DNA of 64,000 bases from Patiriisocius_A hiemis (GCF_031846325.1 NZ_JAVRHZ010000002.1:496001-560000), one strand, 5' to 3'. Shown: positions 16,280 to 25,769, counted from the first letter of the stretch. Program-made: numbers and translations. Notes: generated by a model not told the origin, from the sequence alone.

Positions 16280-17971
16280 ATGCGCTGGACCTTACAACCC
16301 AAACCAGAAACACATAAAGTTGAAGTACTATCAAAAGCATTAGACGTGTCCAATTTAGTTGCGACATTACTTATTCAGCGAGGTGTTGAAACTTTTGAGG
16401 ACGCAAAAAAATTCTTTAGACCAGCCTTAGAAGACCTTCATAATCCATTTCTTATGAAAGATATGGACAAAGCAGTTACAAGAATAGAAGCTGCAATTGC
16501 CAATGATGAAAATATCTTGGTCTATGGGGACTATGATGTAGACGGCACAACAAGTGTGGCTTTGGTTTCTTCTTATCTTAAAACGTATTACCCCAATGTT
16601 GCCACCTATATTCCAGACCGCTATGATGAAGGATATGGTATTTCCTATAAAGGGATAGATTTTGCTCACGATAATGACTTTTCATTAATTATTGCATTGG
16701 ATTGTGGAGTAAAAGCCATTGATAAAGTTGAGTATGCGAGTGAAAAGGGGGTCGATTTTATTATTTGTGACCATCATCGTCCTGGAGCAGAATTACCAAA
16801 TGCAATTGCGGTTTTAGACCCAAAAAGAGAGGATTGTAATTATCCTTATAAGGAGTTATGTGGCTGCGGGGTTGGCTTTAAGTTAATACAAGCACTTACA
16901 GAAAAAAGAGGAGGGACTATTGAGAACTTACTGCTATACTTAGACCTAGTTGCTACAGCTATTGGTGCAGATATAGTGCCCATTACTGGAGAAAATAGAG
17001 TGCTTGCTTATTACGGGCTTAAAGTAATTAATAGTAACCCTAGAACAGGTTTTAAGTCTATCTTAAAGCAGATTAAAAAAGAAACACTTACCATCACAGA
17101 TGTGGTGTTTATTATTGCGCCTCGTATTAATGCGGCTGGTAGAATGAAACATGGAAACCACGCAGTTACACTACTTACTGAAACCGATATGAATAAAGCG
17201 GCTGTTTGGGCTGCCGAAATAGAAACGTTCAATACCGATAGAAGAGAGGCAGATAAGCAAATAACCAAAGAGGCACTTAAGCAAATTTTAGATAACGCTG
17301 AAGAAGATAAAAAAACAACGGTTGTGTACAATGAAAATTGGCATAAAGGTGTCATAGGAATTGTAGCTTCTCGCCTTACTGAAACCTATTATAGACCTAC
17401 CCTTGTCTTTACCAAAAGTGGAGACAAATTGGCCGCTTCGGCACGCTCTGTAAAAGGCTTTGACGTATATAATGCGCTAGAGGCTTGTAGTGAATATATA
17501 GAACAATTTGGCGGGCACAAATATGCTGCAGGGCTTACTTTACACGAAAAAGACTTTGAAAATTTTAAGACTAAATTTGAAGAAGTGGTTGCCAAAACCA
17601 TAGACCCGAAGTTACTTACTCCAGAGGTTAAAATTGATGCCGAAATAAACTTAAAGGATATTACTCCAAAGTTTTATAGAATTTTAAAACAACTGGCACC
17701 TTTTGGGCCGGAGAATAGGACCCCTGTTTTTATGACACAACAGTTAAAAGATGTTGGTTTTGGAAAATGTGTAGGAGAAGATAAAAGCCATTTACGATTA
17801 GTAGTGAAACAAGGAAACTCTAATCAATTTACGTGTATTGGATTCGGAATGGGAGATAAGGAACCTATTGCATGTAAAGGAGCACCTTTTAAAGCTGCCT
17901 ATGTAATTGATGAAAACGAATGGAATGGCACAATAAGTTTACAATTAAGGCTAAAGGATATTAAACCTTAA
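16280..17971 (+). CDS. recJ: Single-stranded-DNA-specific exonuclease RecJ
   Basis: 563 residues, full length. The DHH phosphoesterase signatures are present: DYDVDG (84-89), DHH (164-166) and, in the DHHA1 part, GGHKYAAG. A C-terminal OB-like domain includes LAPFGPENRTPVF. It digests single-stranded DNA 5' to 3' in recombination and mismatch repair and needs Mn or Mg. ATG at 16280 begins MRWTLQPKP, the usual N-terminus in this phylum. Its stop overlaps the lpxH stop on the other strand by three bases. Confidence 0.96.
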   Translation: MRWTLQPKPETHKVEVLSKALDVSNLVATLLIQRGVETFEDAKKFFRPALEDLHNPFLMKDMDKAVTRIEAAIANDENILVYGDYDVDGTTSVALVSSYLKTYYPNVATYIPDRYDEGYGISYKGIDFAHDNDFSLIIALDCGVKAIDKVEYASEKGVDFIICDHHRPGAELPNAIAVLDPKREDCNYPYKELCGCGVGFKLIQALTEKRGGTIENLLLYLDLVATAIGADIVPITGENRVLAYYGLKVINSNPRTGFKSILKQIKKETLTITDVVFIIAPRINAAGRMKHGNHAVTLLTETDMNKAAVWAAEIETFNTDRREADKQITKEALKQILDNAEEDKKTTVVYNENWHKGVIGIVASRLTETYYRPTLVFTKSGDKLAASARSVKGFDVYNALEACSEYIEQFGGHKYAAGLTLHEKDFENFKTKFEEVVAKTIDPKLLTPEVKIDAEINLKDITPKFYRILKQLAPFGPENRTPVFMTQQLKDVGFGKCVGEDKSHLRLVVKQGNSNQFTCIGFGMGDKEPIACKGAPFKAAYVIDENEWNGTISLQLRLKDIKP

Positions 17972-18720
17972 TACTCTTTTAATTCAAAAGAAGTTCCGTC
18001 AAAAACTCCGTAGGTAAAATGGGTAATCCAGTCGCCTAAATTATAATAAGTGCTATTTTTACCAACTTCAATTTGCATAGGTAAATGGCGATGTCCAAAG
18101 ATAAAATAATCGTAGTGCTTGGTTTCTAGTTTTCGTTTAGCATAAAGTGCTAACCATTCATTTTCCTCACCAAGGAACTTTTTATCCTCTTCTCCAGAAA
18201 TCAACTTATTTTTTACTGAAAGATATTGTGCTAGACGCATTCCTAGCTCTGGATGAAACCATCTAAACAGCCATTTAAAGACACTATTTTCAAATACCTT
18301 TTTCATTCGTTTATAGCCTTTGTCTCCTGGCCCTTTCCCGTCTCCATGTCCAATAAAAAAGGTTTTATCGCCTAATTTAAATTCTTTTGGTTCTCTGTAG
18401 GTGGGGATGTTTAATTCTTTTTCAAAATAGTCATGCATCCACAAATCGTGATTTCCAACAAAAAAATAAATAGGAATTCCACTATCACTAATTTCTGCTA
18501 GTTTACCTAACACTCTTACAAATCCCTTAGGTACTACAGTTTTATATTCAAACCAAAAATCAAACAAATCGCCTAATAAAAATATAGCAGCGGCATCTTC
18601 TTTAATTTCGTCCAGCCATTGTACAAATTTTTTTTCCCGAGGAAGGCTGGCTTCTGGAGTAGGGGCGCCAAGATGATTGTCGCTAGAGAAGTATATTTTT
18701 TTTCCTGAAGGAATATCCAT
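17968..18720 (-). CDS. lpxH: UDP-2,3-diacylglucosamine diphosphatase LpxH
   Basis: Calcineurin-like metallophosphoesterase with all metal-binding motifs: SSDNHLG (D14, H16), GDLFDFW, GNHD, GHGDG and FGHRH. In lipid A synthesis it hydrolyses UDP-2,3-diacylglucosamine to lipid X at the inner membrane. I use the ATG at 18720, which gives MDIPSGKKIYF and 250 residues; the in-frame start at 18795 would extend it into queD and adds unrelated residues. It follows queD on the same strand. Confidence 0.88.
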   Translation of the reverse strand: MDIPSGKKIYFSSDNHLGAPTPEASLPREKKFVQWLDEIKEDAAAIFLLGDLFDFWFEYKTVVPKGFVRVLGKLAEISDSGIPIYFFVGNHDLWMHDYFEKELNIPTYREPKEFKLGDKTFFIGHGDGKGPGDKGYKRMKKVFENSVFKWLFRWFHPELGMRLAQYLSVKNKLISGEEDKKFLGEENEWLALYAKRKLETKHYDYFIFGHRHLPMQIEVGKNSTYYNLGDWITHFTYGVFDGTSFELKEY

Positions 18721-18773
18721 AAAGGCAATTCTATGTAAACACCCTTTAATTATATTTAGGGTAGTATCTTTTA

Positions 18774-19223
18774 TTAGTTTTCTTCGGCATACCACTCAGC
18801 ATAACTGGTAGCTGTCTCCTGCAATTTTAATGAATGTAATGCTATGTTTTGAGGTAATCTTTGTTTAATTTTTTCAGCAAAATCTATTACCATCATTTCG
18901 CTTGTTGGTTGATAATCTACCAACAAAACACTATGCCCCCTATCACTTAACTCCTTTGCAAGTTCTACATGAGGTGTATTCTTATTAAAAACGGTTGCAT
19001 GGTCAAACACATCTACAATTTCTTCTTTTACAATTTTTTTTAGGTCACCAAAGTCTATTACCATTCCAAATTTTACATTATCAGAATCATTTATAGGAGT
19101 CCCAATTACAGTTACTGAAAGTTTATAACTATGCCCATGCACGTTACGACACTTACCATCATACCCATAAAGAGCATGACCGGTTTCAAAAGAAAATTGT
19201 TTGGTAATACGAATGTTGCTCAT
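18774..19223 (-). CDS. queD: 6-carboxytetrahydropterin synthase / 6-pyruvoyl-tetrahydropterin synthase family
   Basis: 149 residues. The zinc ligands H16, H29 and H31 and the catalytic C25 are visible in FETGHALYGYDGKCRNVHGH; the C-x3-H-G-H spacing is the QueD type, which makes 7-carboxy-7-deazaguanine precursor for queuosine. A Glu near the C-terminus (KLQETATSYAEW) completes the site. No other queuosine genes are in the window. Its ATG overlaps the TGA of the micro-gene at 19220 (ATGA), so it appears translationally coupled to it. Confidence 0.88.
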   Translation of the reverse strand: MSNIRITKQFSFETGHALYGYDGKCRNVHGHSYKLSVTVIGTPINDSDNVKFGMVIDFGDLKKIVKEEIVDVFDHATVFNKNTPHVELAKELSDRGHSVLLVDYQPTSEMMVIDFAEKIKQRLPQNIALHSLKLQETATSYAEWYAEEN

Positions 19224-19321
19224 CTTCTTTTTTTGAATCTGTTATAAAAAAACAGGATGATTAAAAGTAATCCTAAAAGCAAAAACAATCCGTTTCCACT
19301 TAAAAATTGTAAAATGTCCAT
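19220..19321 (-). CDS. Micro-protein, single-pass membrane, 33 residues (first of a pair)
   Basis: A short frame from ATG 19321 to TGA 19220-19222. The product starts MDILQFLSGNG, has one very hydrophobic helix (about residues 12-26, LFLLLGLLLIILFFY) and ends in a basic tail FKKRR. The stop overlaps the queD start (ATGA), a normal coupling arrangement for a translated gene. It shares its plan with the gene at 19369: a short polar head, an L-S/N-G-N/Q-G motif, a helix and a basic tail. By the positive-inside rule the tail should be cytoplasmic. The family is not recognised. Confidence 0.55.
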   Translation of the reverse strand: MDILQFLSGNGLFLLLGLLLIILFFYNRFKKRR

Positions 19322-19368
19322 TGGCAGTTTTTTTCAAAAATAACGAATTACTTAGAACCCTTATTTTA

Positions 19369-19485
19369 TTAGCGTTTATACTTATTATTATTTCTAACTT
19401 TTCTTATTAATAAAACTATAACAACAACGAATAAAAGAATTAAGAATCCTCCTTGTCCATTTAGGTAATTAAATATCTCTTTCAT
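19369..19485 (-). CDS. Micro-protein, single-pass membrane, 38 residues (second of a pair)
   Basis: A frame from ATG 19485 to TAA 19369-19371. The product starts MKEIFNYLNGQGG, has one hydrophobic helix (about residues 14-27, FLILLFVVVIVLLI) and a basic tail (RKVRNNNKYKR). Its ATG lies 17 bases inside the end of the MATE exporter gene, and it is followed after 47 bases by its sister micro-gene. Overlap with the upstream gene, the intact frame and the shared head motif with the sister argue that it is translated. A small subunit or regulator of the exporter is one possibility; this is inference from position only. Confidence 0.55.
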   Translation of the reverse strand: MKEIFNYLNGQGGFLILLFVVVIVLLIRKVRNNNKYKR

Positions 19486-20824
19486 TTTTATCACTAGAAA
19501 TTAATGGAATATATTTTCTTTTAAATTTTATAATAAGCGCGAGACCTCTGTAAGCAACCCACGCAATAAGTGCTGCCCAAATACCTATAAGTCCCCAATC
19601 CATATATTTAGAAAAATATAGAATAGGAATAAATGCAAATAGGGTAGAACCTAAAAGTACATTTCTTAAGTATTTCATTTCTCCTAGTCCCTTAAAAATA
19701 GAATCTAGTGTAAACGCACCAGCATTAAAAGGCAAGCATAGCAGTACCATGAAAAACATTCCGTAGAAAATTTGAAGGACTTGTGGGTCTTTATTAAACA
19801 TTACTCCAATGGGTTTGTATAATAGCAAGCCAATTGCTGTTAATAAAACAGCAATTCCTAAATTATATAGGTTTACTTTCTTGGTTAATTTCCATAAGCT
19901 AGTATAGTTTTTTTCACCTAGTAATCTTCCGCCTAGTATATTTCCTGCAGCCCCATATCCATCCAAGAAAAAGGCAGTAAATATCCAGACATTAAAGGCA
20001 ATTGTATGCGCTGCAATATATTCTTTACCCAAAGCAGCAGCTTCTCGAGTAGCTAGTATTAGAGCCCCATTTAATGCTAGGGAACGAACAAACAAGTTTA
20101 AACTCATAAAAACTAAACGATTAATTTCTGGATGCAAAGGAAACTGTAAGCGTAGTGAAACTTCTGTTTTCTTAAAAAGAAAAAACATAGCCAATAATGC
20201 CATTATTATTTGCGCAATTAAGCTTGCCCAAGCTGCTCCAACAACTCCTAGTGGCTCAATAAGCCCCACAACACCATACACTAAAACAAAATCTAAAAAG
20301 ATGTTTATGGCGGCGCCTATTGCAGCAATTATCATAGGCCAAAAGGTGTTTTGCAAACCTCGGAAGAGTCCAAAAACTGCAAAAGTGAAAAGTGTTAGCG
20401 GAAAACCCCATACTCTAATATTATAGTAATCAATACTAAAGTCAAGAATAATACCTTCAGCGTTTAAAAAAGTGAAAATTTCTTCTACAAAAAAGTATGT
20501 TGACACTAAAACAATAATACTAAGCCCAACATTAAAGTAAACTGCTTGAGCAGGAAAATTTTTAAGATTTTGAATATTCCCCGCGCCTAGATTTTGAGAA
20601 ACAATGGCAGAAATAGCACTTCGGGTTTGCCCTAAAATCCATATTAAAGCCGAAAGAAATGTACCTACTATTCCTACTGCAGCTAACGACTCTGTTCCAT
20701 ACTCCGGAATATTACCTACAATAGCAGCATCTGTACTAGAAAGTACAGGCTCTGCAATTCCAGCTACTATAGCGGGTAATGCAAGTTGTTGAATGCGTTT
20801 AAAGGAAATATCTGTAGTTGCCAA
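19469..20824 (-). CDS. MATE-family efflux transporter
   Basis: 451 residues, about 12 membrane helices in two six-helix halves, typical for the MATE/NorM family (DinF-like branch). It should export drugs or metabolites across the inner membrane in exchange for Na+ or H+. The opening LALPAIVAGIAEPVLSSTDAAIVG is the characteristic first helix. The start is TTG at 20824: no in-frame ATG exists between an upstream stop and helix 1. The 3' end overlaps the micro-gene at 19369, and the GNAT gene ends 9 bases upstream of the start. Confidence 0.92.
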   Translation of the reverse strand: MATTDISFKRIQQLALPAIVAGIAEPVLSSTDAAIVGNIPEYGTESLAAVGIVGTFLSALIWILGQTRSAISAIVSQNLGAGNIQNLKNFPAQAVYFNVGLSIIVLVSTYFFVEEIFTFLNAEGIILDFSIDYYNIRVWGFPLTLFTFAVFGLFRGLQNTFWPMIIAAIGAAINIFLDFVLVYGVVGLIEPLGVVGAAWASLIAQIIMALLAMFFLFKKTEVSLRLQFPLHPEINRLVFMSLNLFVRSLALNGALILATREAAALGKEYIAAHTIAFNVWIFTAFFLDGYGAAGNILGGRLLGEKNYTSLWKLTKKVNLYNLGIAVLLTAIGLLLYKPIGVMFNKDPQVLQIFYGMFFMVLLCLPFNAGAFTLDSIFKGLGEMKYLRNVLLGSTLFAFIPILYFSKYMDWGLIGIWAALIAWVAYRGLALIIKFKRKYIPLISSDKNERDI

Positions 20825-20833
20825 GCTACAAAA

Positions 20834-21340
20834 TTAGCGATTAAACGCCAATTCATAACAATAAAAAGGGTGTTTACTTTGCTTTGGAAAATAGATGTTC
20901 TCTAGTTTGGTATAGCCTCTTGCTTCATAAAATTTTTGATTTCTTTTGTTTTTACTAAAAGTGTCTAACCGGACAGATGCAGCATTATTTTGTTTTGCTA
21001 TTTCTTCGGCAAAATCCATTAGTTTTTTTGCATATCCTTGACCTTGGTATTTTGGTTGTATGGCTAACCTGTGGATGTAGTAATTATTATGATCTGGAGT
21101 AAGCCAAGTGACAGTTTGATATTCTTTGTCTTTAAATGTTGAAACTGTAATGGAACCAATAATTTTTTCAGCAACTAGTAGGACGTAGAGTTCGCCTCGA
21201 TTACAATCGTTAATAAAAGCTTCTTTATTGGGATAGTGTTCATTCCATTGGAAGATACCTTCAGAAATCATTTTTGCAGCACAAGCTCTTGTAATTGTTA
21301 TAATTTTATCAATTTCTGAATGTTTCGCTTTGGTAATCAT
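20834..21340 (-). CDS. GNAT-family N-acetyltransferase
   Basis: 168 residues. The acetyl-CoA-binding motif A is visible as LAIQPKYQGQGYAKKLMDFAEEIA (V/I-x-P-x-x-Q/R-x-x-G-x-G/A), followed by the RLDTFSKNKRNQKFYEARGY motif B. It transfers acetyl from acetyl-CoA to an amine; the substrate is unknown. Divergent from the universal stress gene, whose promoter overlaps its 5' end. Followed 9 bases later by the MATE gene, so cotranscription is likely. Confidence 0.9.
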   Translation of the reverse strand: MITKAKHSEIDKIITITRACAAKMISEGIFQWNEHYPNKEAFINDCNRGELYVLLVAEKIIGSITVSTFKDKEYQTVTWLTPDHNNYYIHRLAIQPKYQGQGYAKKLMDFAEEIAKQNNAASVRLDTFSKNKRNQKFYEARGYTKLENIYFPKQSKHPFYCYELAFNR

Positions 21341-21358
21341 TATTATAAATTAATTTTG
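21329..21358 (+). promoter_or_regulatory. Bacteroidota-type promoter for the universal stress gene
   Basis: TTTG at 21329-21332, then an 18-base spacer from 21333 to 21350, then TAATTTTG at 21351-21358 (matches TAnnTTTG). The predicted transcript start is a few bases on, about 20 bases ahead of the ATG at 21382. The box overlaps the divergent GNAT start codon, so expression of the two genes may interfere. Confidence 0.6.
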
Positions 21359-21381
21359 TATCAAAATTAAAGATAATACCA

Positions 21382-22176
21382 ATGAAAAATATACTAGTAC
21401 CTATTGGAGCTTCAAAAAATTCAGCAAGCAACCTACAATATGCAATAGATTTAGCTCAAGAAGTAGATGCGTATGTGTATGTAATTTCTGTTTTTCAAGA
21501 AGTTTCTAAAGTAGGGGGGCTTACAAAAGTAAATACTATTATTAAAGAAGATACCCAAAATAGACTAAATGAAGTACTTGCTGAGGTTGATGTTAAAGAT
21601 GTTACAGTTATTTCACACCCAATTAAAGGAGGAATTGTAGAAAGTATAGAGCGGTTTAACAAACATGTCCCTGTGGATCTAATGGTATTATCCCCTAGAA
21701 GTAATTCTATACGAGAAGAAGTATACCTTGGTAACATGTCTGGTAAAATAATGAAAGGAACAAACATTCCAATTTTAATTGTTCCGGAGGGCTCTGTGTT
21801 TAAAAAACCTAGCACTATGCTTATGGCATTTAAGAATGGAACATTTAGAAAAAATAGAACTTTAAAACCAGTACGCCAGTTTATAAAACATTTTGGTACA
21901 AAGGTGAACCTGCTTCATGTTGAGACTCCAGAAAGTACAGACAAGATGCGAAATGTAAGCGGGAAAGTTAAAAAGATACAGAACAAGTATATCACCTCGG
22001 AGAATGCAACTACCTTTCAGGCTGTCTTAGAACACTTTCAAAGTCATAACCCAGATATACTATGTGTGGTTCGCCGTAAAAGAGGGTTCTTTAAAAAGCT
22101 TTGGGAAAAAAATGTCGTGCTTAAGAAAGAGTTTCATACTAGTAAACCTTTACTGGTGTTACAAGTACAGGATTAG
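21382..22176 (+). CDS. Universal stress protein, two UspA-like domains
   Basis: 264 residues. Domain 1 (about 1-140) has the ILVPIGASKNSASNLQYAIDLA start and a G-x-x-S-G-K-I ending (GNMSGKIMKGTNIPILIVPEG) close to the ATP-binding G-x2-G-x9-G-S/T pattern. Domain 2 (about 145-264) repeats the fold but lacks a clear ATP loop. Cytoplasmic stress protein; the binding partner is unknown. Single gene with its own promoter at 21329-21358. Confidence 0.88.
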   Translation: MKNILVPIGASKNSASNLQYAIDLAQEVDAYVYVISVFQEVSKVGGLTKVNTIIKEDTQNRLNEVLAEVDVKDVTVISHPIKGGIVESIERFNKHVPVDLMVLSPRSNSIREEVYLGNMSGKIMKGTNIPILIVPEGSVFKKPSTMLMAFKNGTFRKNRTLKPVRQFIKHFGTKVNLLHVETPESTDKMRNVSGKVKKIQNKYITSENATTFQAVLEHFQSHNPDILCVVRRKRGFFKKLWEKNVVLKKEFHTSKPLLVLQVQD

Positions 22177-22184
22177 GGCTTCTT

Positions 22185-23033
22185 TTAGTTGCCTCTTATA
22201 AAACGAATACTTTCAGCTACACTATTTTGTAAGTCTTCGGGCATATAATTATTATTCCATGGATGGCTAGCTCCAAAAACGTGGTCACCATTATTAATAA
22301 CTATGAGCTCACTATTAGAGTTCCATCTATGTAATGCTTTAGCTTCATCTAATGTAACGGTTGGGTCTGCATCTCCATGAAGAATTAAGTGTGGGATGGT
22401 AAGACTACTCACAGCTCTTTTTATAGTAAGGCGCTCCTCATTAGCCATAAAGTCTTCAAAAAATTGCCAGTAATGTGGCATTTGTTGTTTTGTTCTTCCA
22501 TTTTCTACGTACGTAACACCTGTCTTTTTCCATAGCTCCCATTCTGGAGAACCTATAAAAAACCTAGTTTTATAATCACTTACACCAGCCCATGTTAGTA
22601 CATTATTTACTCTTTTGTCTTCCTCTGCTTTAATACAAACAATACCTCCACCTCGACTATGCCCAATAAGGCTTATTTGATTTGAGTTAATTACTTCTTT
22701 GTAGTTTAAACTTGTGGTTATATGCGTAATTATTGCCTCTAGATCTTCTAATTCTAAACTGTAATTATTAAGACCAAATGCTTCTAAATCTGGAAAATCG
22801 ATAGGGTTCTCTATTGTTCCTCCATTGTGAGAAAAATTAAATTTTACAAAAAAGAAACCTGCTTTAGCAAAAGTCTTTGCTACAAGGTCCCATGCTCCCC
22901 AATCCTTAAAACCTTTGTAGCCATGACAAAAAATAATAATAGGCTTTTTAGTGTTTTTCTCATCATGAAATATATCATATAAGATGGGTTTTTTAGAATC
23001 TCTATATAGAATGTTATTTTTTGAAATATGCAT
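22185..23033 (-). CDS. Alpha/beta hydrolase
   Basis: 282 residues. The nucleophile Ser is in GHSRGGG, the acid Asp in HGDADPTV and the base His in NNGDHVFGASHPW. The oxyanion region is FCHGYKGFKDWG. It has no signal peptide, so it is cytoplasmic; it resembles dienelactone hydrolase-like and acyl-peptidase-like esterases. Substrate unknown. The ATG overlaps the last base of the AddB-like stop (TAATG on the minus strand), so it is coupled to that gene. Confidence 0.88.
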   Translation of the reverse strand: MHISKNNILYRDSKKPILYDIFHDEKNTKKPIIIFCHGYKGFKDWGAWDLVAKTFAKAGFFFVKFNFSHNGGTIENPIDFPDLEAFGLNNYSLELEDLEAIITHITTSLNYKEVINSNQISLIGHSRGGGIVCIKAEEDKRVNNVLTWAGVSDYKTRFFIGSPEWELWKKTGVTYVENGRTKQQMPHYWQFFEDFMANEERLTIKRAVSSLTIPHLILHGDADPTVTLDEAKALHRWNSNSELIVINNGDHVFGASHPWNNNYMPEDLQNSVAESIRFIRGN

Positions 23034-25756
23034 TAGTCTATTTCTTTTTCAGTAAATGGAATATTGGGCTCACAAATTTCTTGAATAAGCTTTGTTAGCA
23101 TTATAGCAAAGTTTTGCAAAATATCATGCGATATTGTAAAGTCTTTTTTTGAGCTTCTAGGCGCTGGTTTAGTAGCAAATCTTAGAAAACCATTGTTTAG
23201 ATTTTTAAAAGAAAAGATTCCGGCTTCATATTTAGAGTGTTTTTCTTTTTGCGCAATAATGTAACAATAAGTAAGTACCTGAAAAGCTTTACTGTAAGAG
23301 TAATCTTCTGTAATTGTTTCCCAATCAACAATTTCTAAGTCTCTTTGTTGTACACTTCCTGTTTTATAGTCTATAATACGTAATTGGCCATTATAAGTGT
23401 CTACTCTATCTACTGTTCCTTTTATATTAACAGGGTAAGAAATACCCTTAATAGAAAAAGGAATAGTTAACTTTTGTTCTAACGACTTAATAATAATACT
23501 TGCCCCATTTTTTATCTCACTTATTTCATAATGTATAAAATTTTCTATGTAACGTTTTGCAACTTCAAAAATGAGAAGGTTTTTCCCTTTAGCAGTATTT
23601 CCTTTCTTAAATATTTTTTTAAACTGATACTTTACTTCGGAGTCAACTTCTTTAAGGATGTTTTCTAGCAAAGCTATTGTTAGTTCTTTACCAATGCTGC
23701 CTTTATATAAAATTTCTAGACTCTCGTGTACTATTGTTCCAAGTGTATTGGCTGCTACAATTTCTTCAACCGTATCATCTTCTTCAACTCGCAAGATTGA
23801 ATCGTAATAGAAATCTATGGGGTTTCGAATATAGTTAGTTAATGAAGAGGGAGAGAACCCTTTTTTTGCAATTTTTTGTATTTCAAGAAGTATTGCTTCG
23901 GTTTTTTCAATAGACTCAAGTTGTTTAGTCGCTAGATTTATTTTTGGTGAAACTACAACTTTTTCAATTGTATGGTTTTGTTGTTTTTCTACTTCGAGTT
24001 GCAATATAAACCTGCTTTTTTCTCCCGTCTGAATGCCTTCAGAATGATTGTTATATAGCAAATAAACATTCTTTGCTCGTTGTAATAACCTATAAAAATG
24101 ATAGGTGTAAACGGCGTCTTTTTCAGTATAGAGCGGAAGCTTAAATTCCTTTTTCAGATCGTAAGTAATAAAAGATGCATTAGACTTCCCAGAAGGTAAA
24201 ATACCTTCGTTTACTGAAGTCATAATTACCGTTTCAAAGTCTAGCACTCTTGTCTCAAGTACTCCCATAATTTGTAAACCTTGGTAAGCATTTCCTTTAT
24301 AATCTAATGATAGGGTCGCTATAGCTTCTTTAAATAATTGATGTACTGTTTTTATAGACTGTATGGCATCAAATTGTGTGTTGTAAGATTCTAAGTTTTT
24401 AAATAGCTCGTAAAGTTGGTAAATAACTGTTTTATCAAGTGAGCTTGTGGCCTTCTCTTTTAATTGCAACAATAGATGTAAACAATTTGAAATGCACAGA
24501 CTAGGATTCTTTTTAAAAGAAGAAAAAAGTGTAGTTAAGGTGTTGTGCGAATCTTTTTTTGCAATACTTAGAATATAGTCAAGATTAAAATGGGTTGCAT
24601 TATTCACAATAATAGCCTCAACAATTTTAGGAGCATCATTTACCAATGTTGCGGCTATTGGATGTTTTAAAAGAGTTAGAACGTCCTTATAAAACAATTG
24701 TTCTTTATTCTTAACTTGAAGTGTGAGTAGTTTGTCAAAAAAATGAGTTATTTGAAAATTTTGTAAAGAAACTCCCATTGTAACATTTACCTCAAGAATG
24801 TTTTCTGGAAGTGAGTAAAGTAAGGGAATTAATAAACTTTCATCTGCTAAAACAACCGCTGTACTATTAAGTTGTTCTTTTGAAAGTTTTGAAAGGATTT
24901 CTGAAACATATTTTACTTGAGCAGCATTTTTTTGCGTTTCTATAAACTGAAAATTTTTATTTTCAGAAAAGGAATTTGACAACCCAATATCTCTAAGTGT
25001 TTTATAATATTTCCAAGTTGAAACATAATTTCTTAAAAAATAAGATGCAGCGTGTTTTTTATCGTCGTATAAAGTTTTGTCCAAATCCCAAAATACTTCA
25101 GTATTCCCAGCTTCTAAAAGCTCTTGGATTATGGTTTGTTCAGCTTTATTTAAAGCATTAAAACCTATAAAAACATGAGGTGTATTATTATAGCTTATAT
25201 AGTGTTCAATATTTTGAGCAGCAACTCTGTAGACTAAACCTTGATACCCAGTTTGATTGTTAATGAGGTTTTGTGTTAATGCTTTGTAGAAGCCCAACAA
25301 ACTCTCCCAGAACTTTAAGTAGTTTTCAATAAGTGTTGTTTTCTCATGAGTAACATTCCATCTCTCAAGTGTTTTTATCCCACTTAAATAAGTAAAGAAT
25401 TTCTTAGGATCTAGGAGGTACCTATCTATTTCGTTGAAGTCATTAAGAAGTGTGTTTACCCATGATATGTATGTTTCAAAATCTTCTTTTTCATGGGATG
25501 GGTTTACAGTTTTATAAACTTCGTAACTTTTAAAAAGCAGTAAAGTATTGTCTGCAATAGTAAGTGCTGAAAGTTCTTCTATAAACTCTTCAATACTAAT
25601 AATTTTTGGAGAAAATATAGTTTTATCGATGCTATGCAGCAATTTTTTTTTTAAAAACCCACCAGCTCTTTTACTAGGTAGAATAATAGTTAAAGCTGAA
25701 AGGTCTTTATAATTGCTTTTTAGCTTTTTTACTACTTCCTCAAGAAATGTTTGCAT
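23033..25756 (-). CDS. AddB-like PD-(D/E)XK nuclease
   Basis: 907 residues. The N-terminal ALTIILPSKRAGGFLKKKLL and the inactive helicase-like middle (VLETRVLDFETVIMTSVNEGILP) are typical of the AddB-like partner in Bacteroidota. The C-terminus has a RecB-type nuclease: VDRVDTYNGQLRIIDYKTG, with D796 in DYKTG. No four-Cys iron-sulfur site is evident. With the AddA-like protein at 28564 it should process double-strand breaks. Two unrelated genes separate the pair. The downstream hydrolase is translationally coupled to it. Confidence 0.85.
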   Translation of the reverse strand: MQTFLEEVVKKLKSNYKDLSALTIILPSKRAGGFLKKKLLHSIDKTIFSPKIISIEEFIEELSALTIADNTLLLFKSYEVYKTVNPSHEKEDFETYISWVNTLLNDFNEIDRYLLDPKKFFTYLSGIKTLERWNVTHEKTTLIENYLKFWESLLGFYKALTQNLINNQTGYQGLVYRVAAQNIEHYISYNNTPHVFIGFNALNKAEQTIIQELLEAGNTEVFWDLDKTLYDDKKHAASYFLRNYVSTWKYYKTLRDIGLSNSFSENKNFQFIETQKNAAQVKYVSEILSKLSKEQLNSTAVVLADESLLIPLLYSLPENILEVNVTMGVSLQNFQITHFFDKLLTLQVKNKEQLFYKDVLTLLKHPIAATLVNDAPKIVEAIIVNNATHFNLDYILSIAKKDSHNTLTTLFSSFKKNPSLCISNCLHLLLQLKEKATSSLDKTVIYQLYELFKNLESYNTQFDAIQSIKTVHQLFKEAIATLSLDYKGNAYQGLQIMGVLETRVLDFETVIMTSVNEGILPSGKSNASFITYDLKKEFKLPLYTEKDAVYTYHFYRLLQRAKNVYLLYNNHSEGIQTGEKSRFILQLEVEKQQNHTIEKVVVSPKINLATKQLESIEKTEAILLEIQKIAKKGFSPSSLTNYIRNPIDFYYDSILRVEEDDTVEEIVAANTLGTIVHESLEILYKGSIGKELTIALLENILKEVDSEVKYQFKKIFKKGNTAKGKNLLIFEVAKRYIENFIHYEISEIKNGASIIIKSLEQKLTIPFSIKGISYPVNIKGTVDRVDTYNGQLRIIDYKTGSVQQRDLEIVDWETITEDYSYSKAFQVLTYCYIIAQKEKHSKYEAGIFSFKNLNNGFLRFATKPAPRSSKKDFTISHDILQNFAIMLTKLIQEICEPNIPFTEKEID

Positions 25757-25769
25757 TGTATAAAAATAA

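Noticed and set aside
16143..16343. A 66-codon frame between the AhpD-like gene and recJ.
   Set aside because: It overlaps the start of recJ in another frame and looks like random translation of AT-rich DNA, with no motif.
18721..18795. N-terminal extension of lpxH into queD.
   Set aside because: The added residues have no likeness to the family, and the ATG at 18720 puts the first metal motif at the usual distance.
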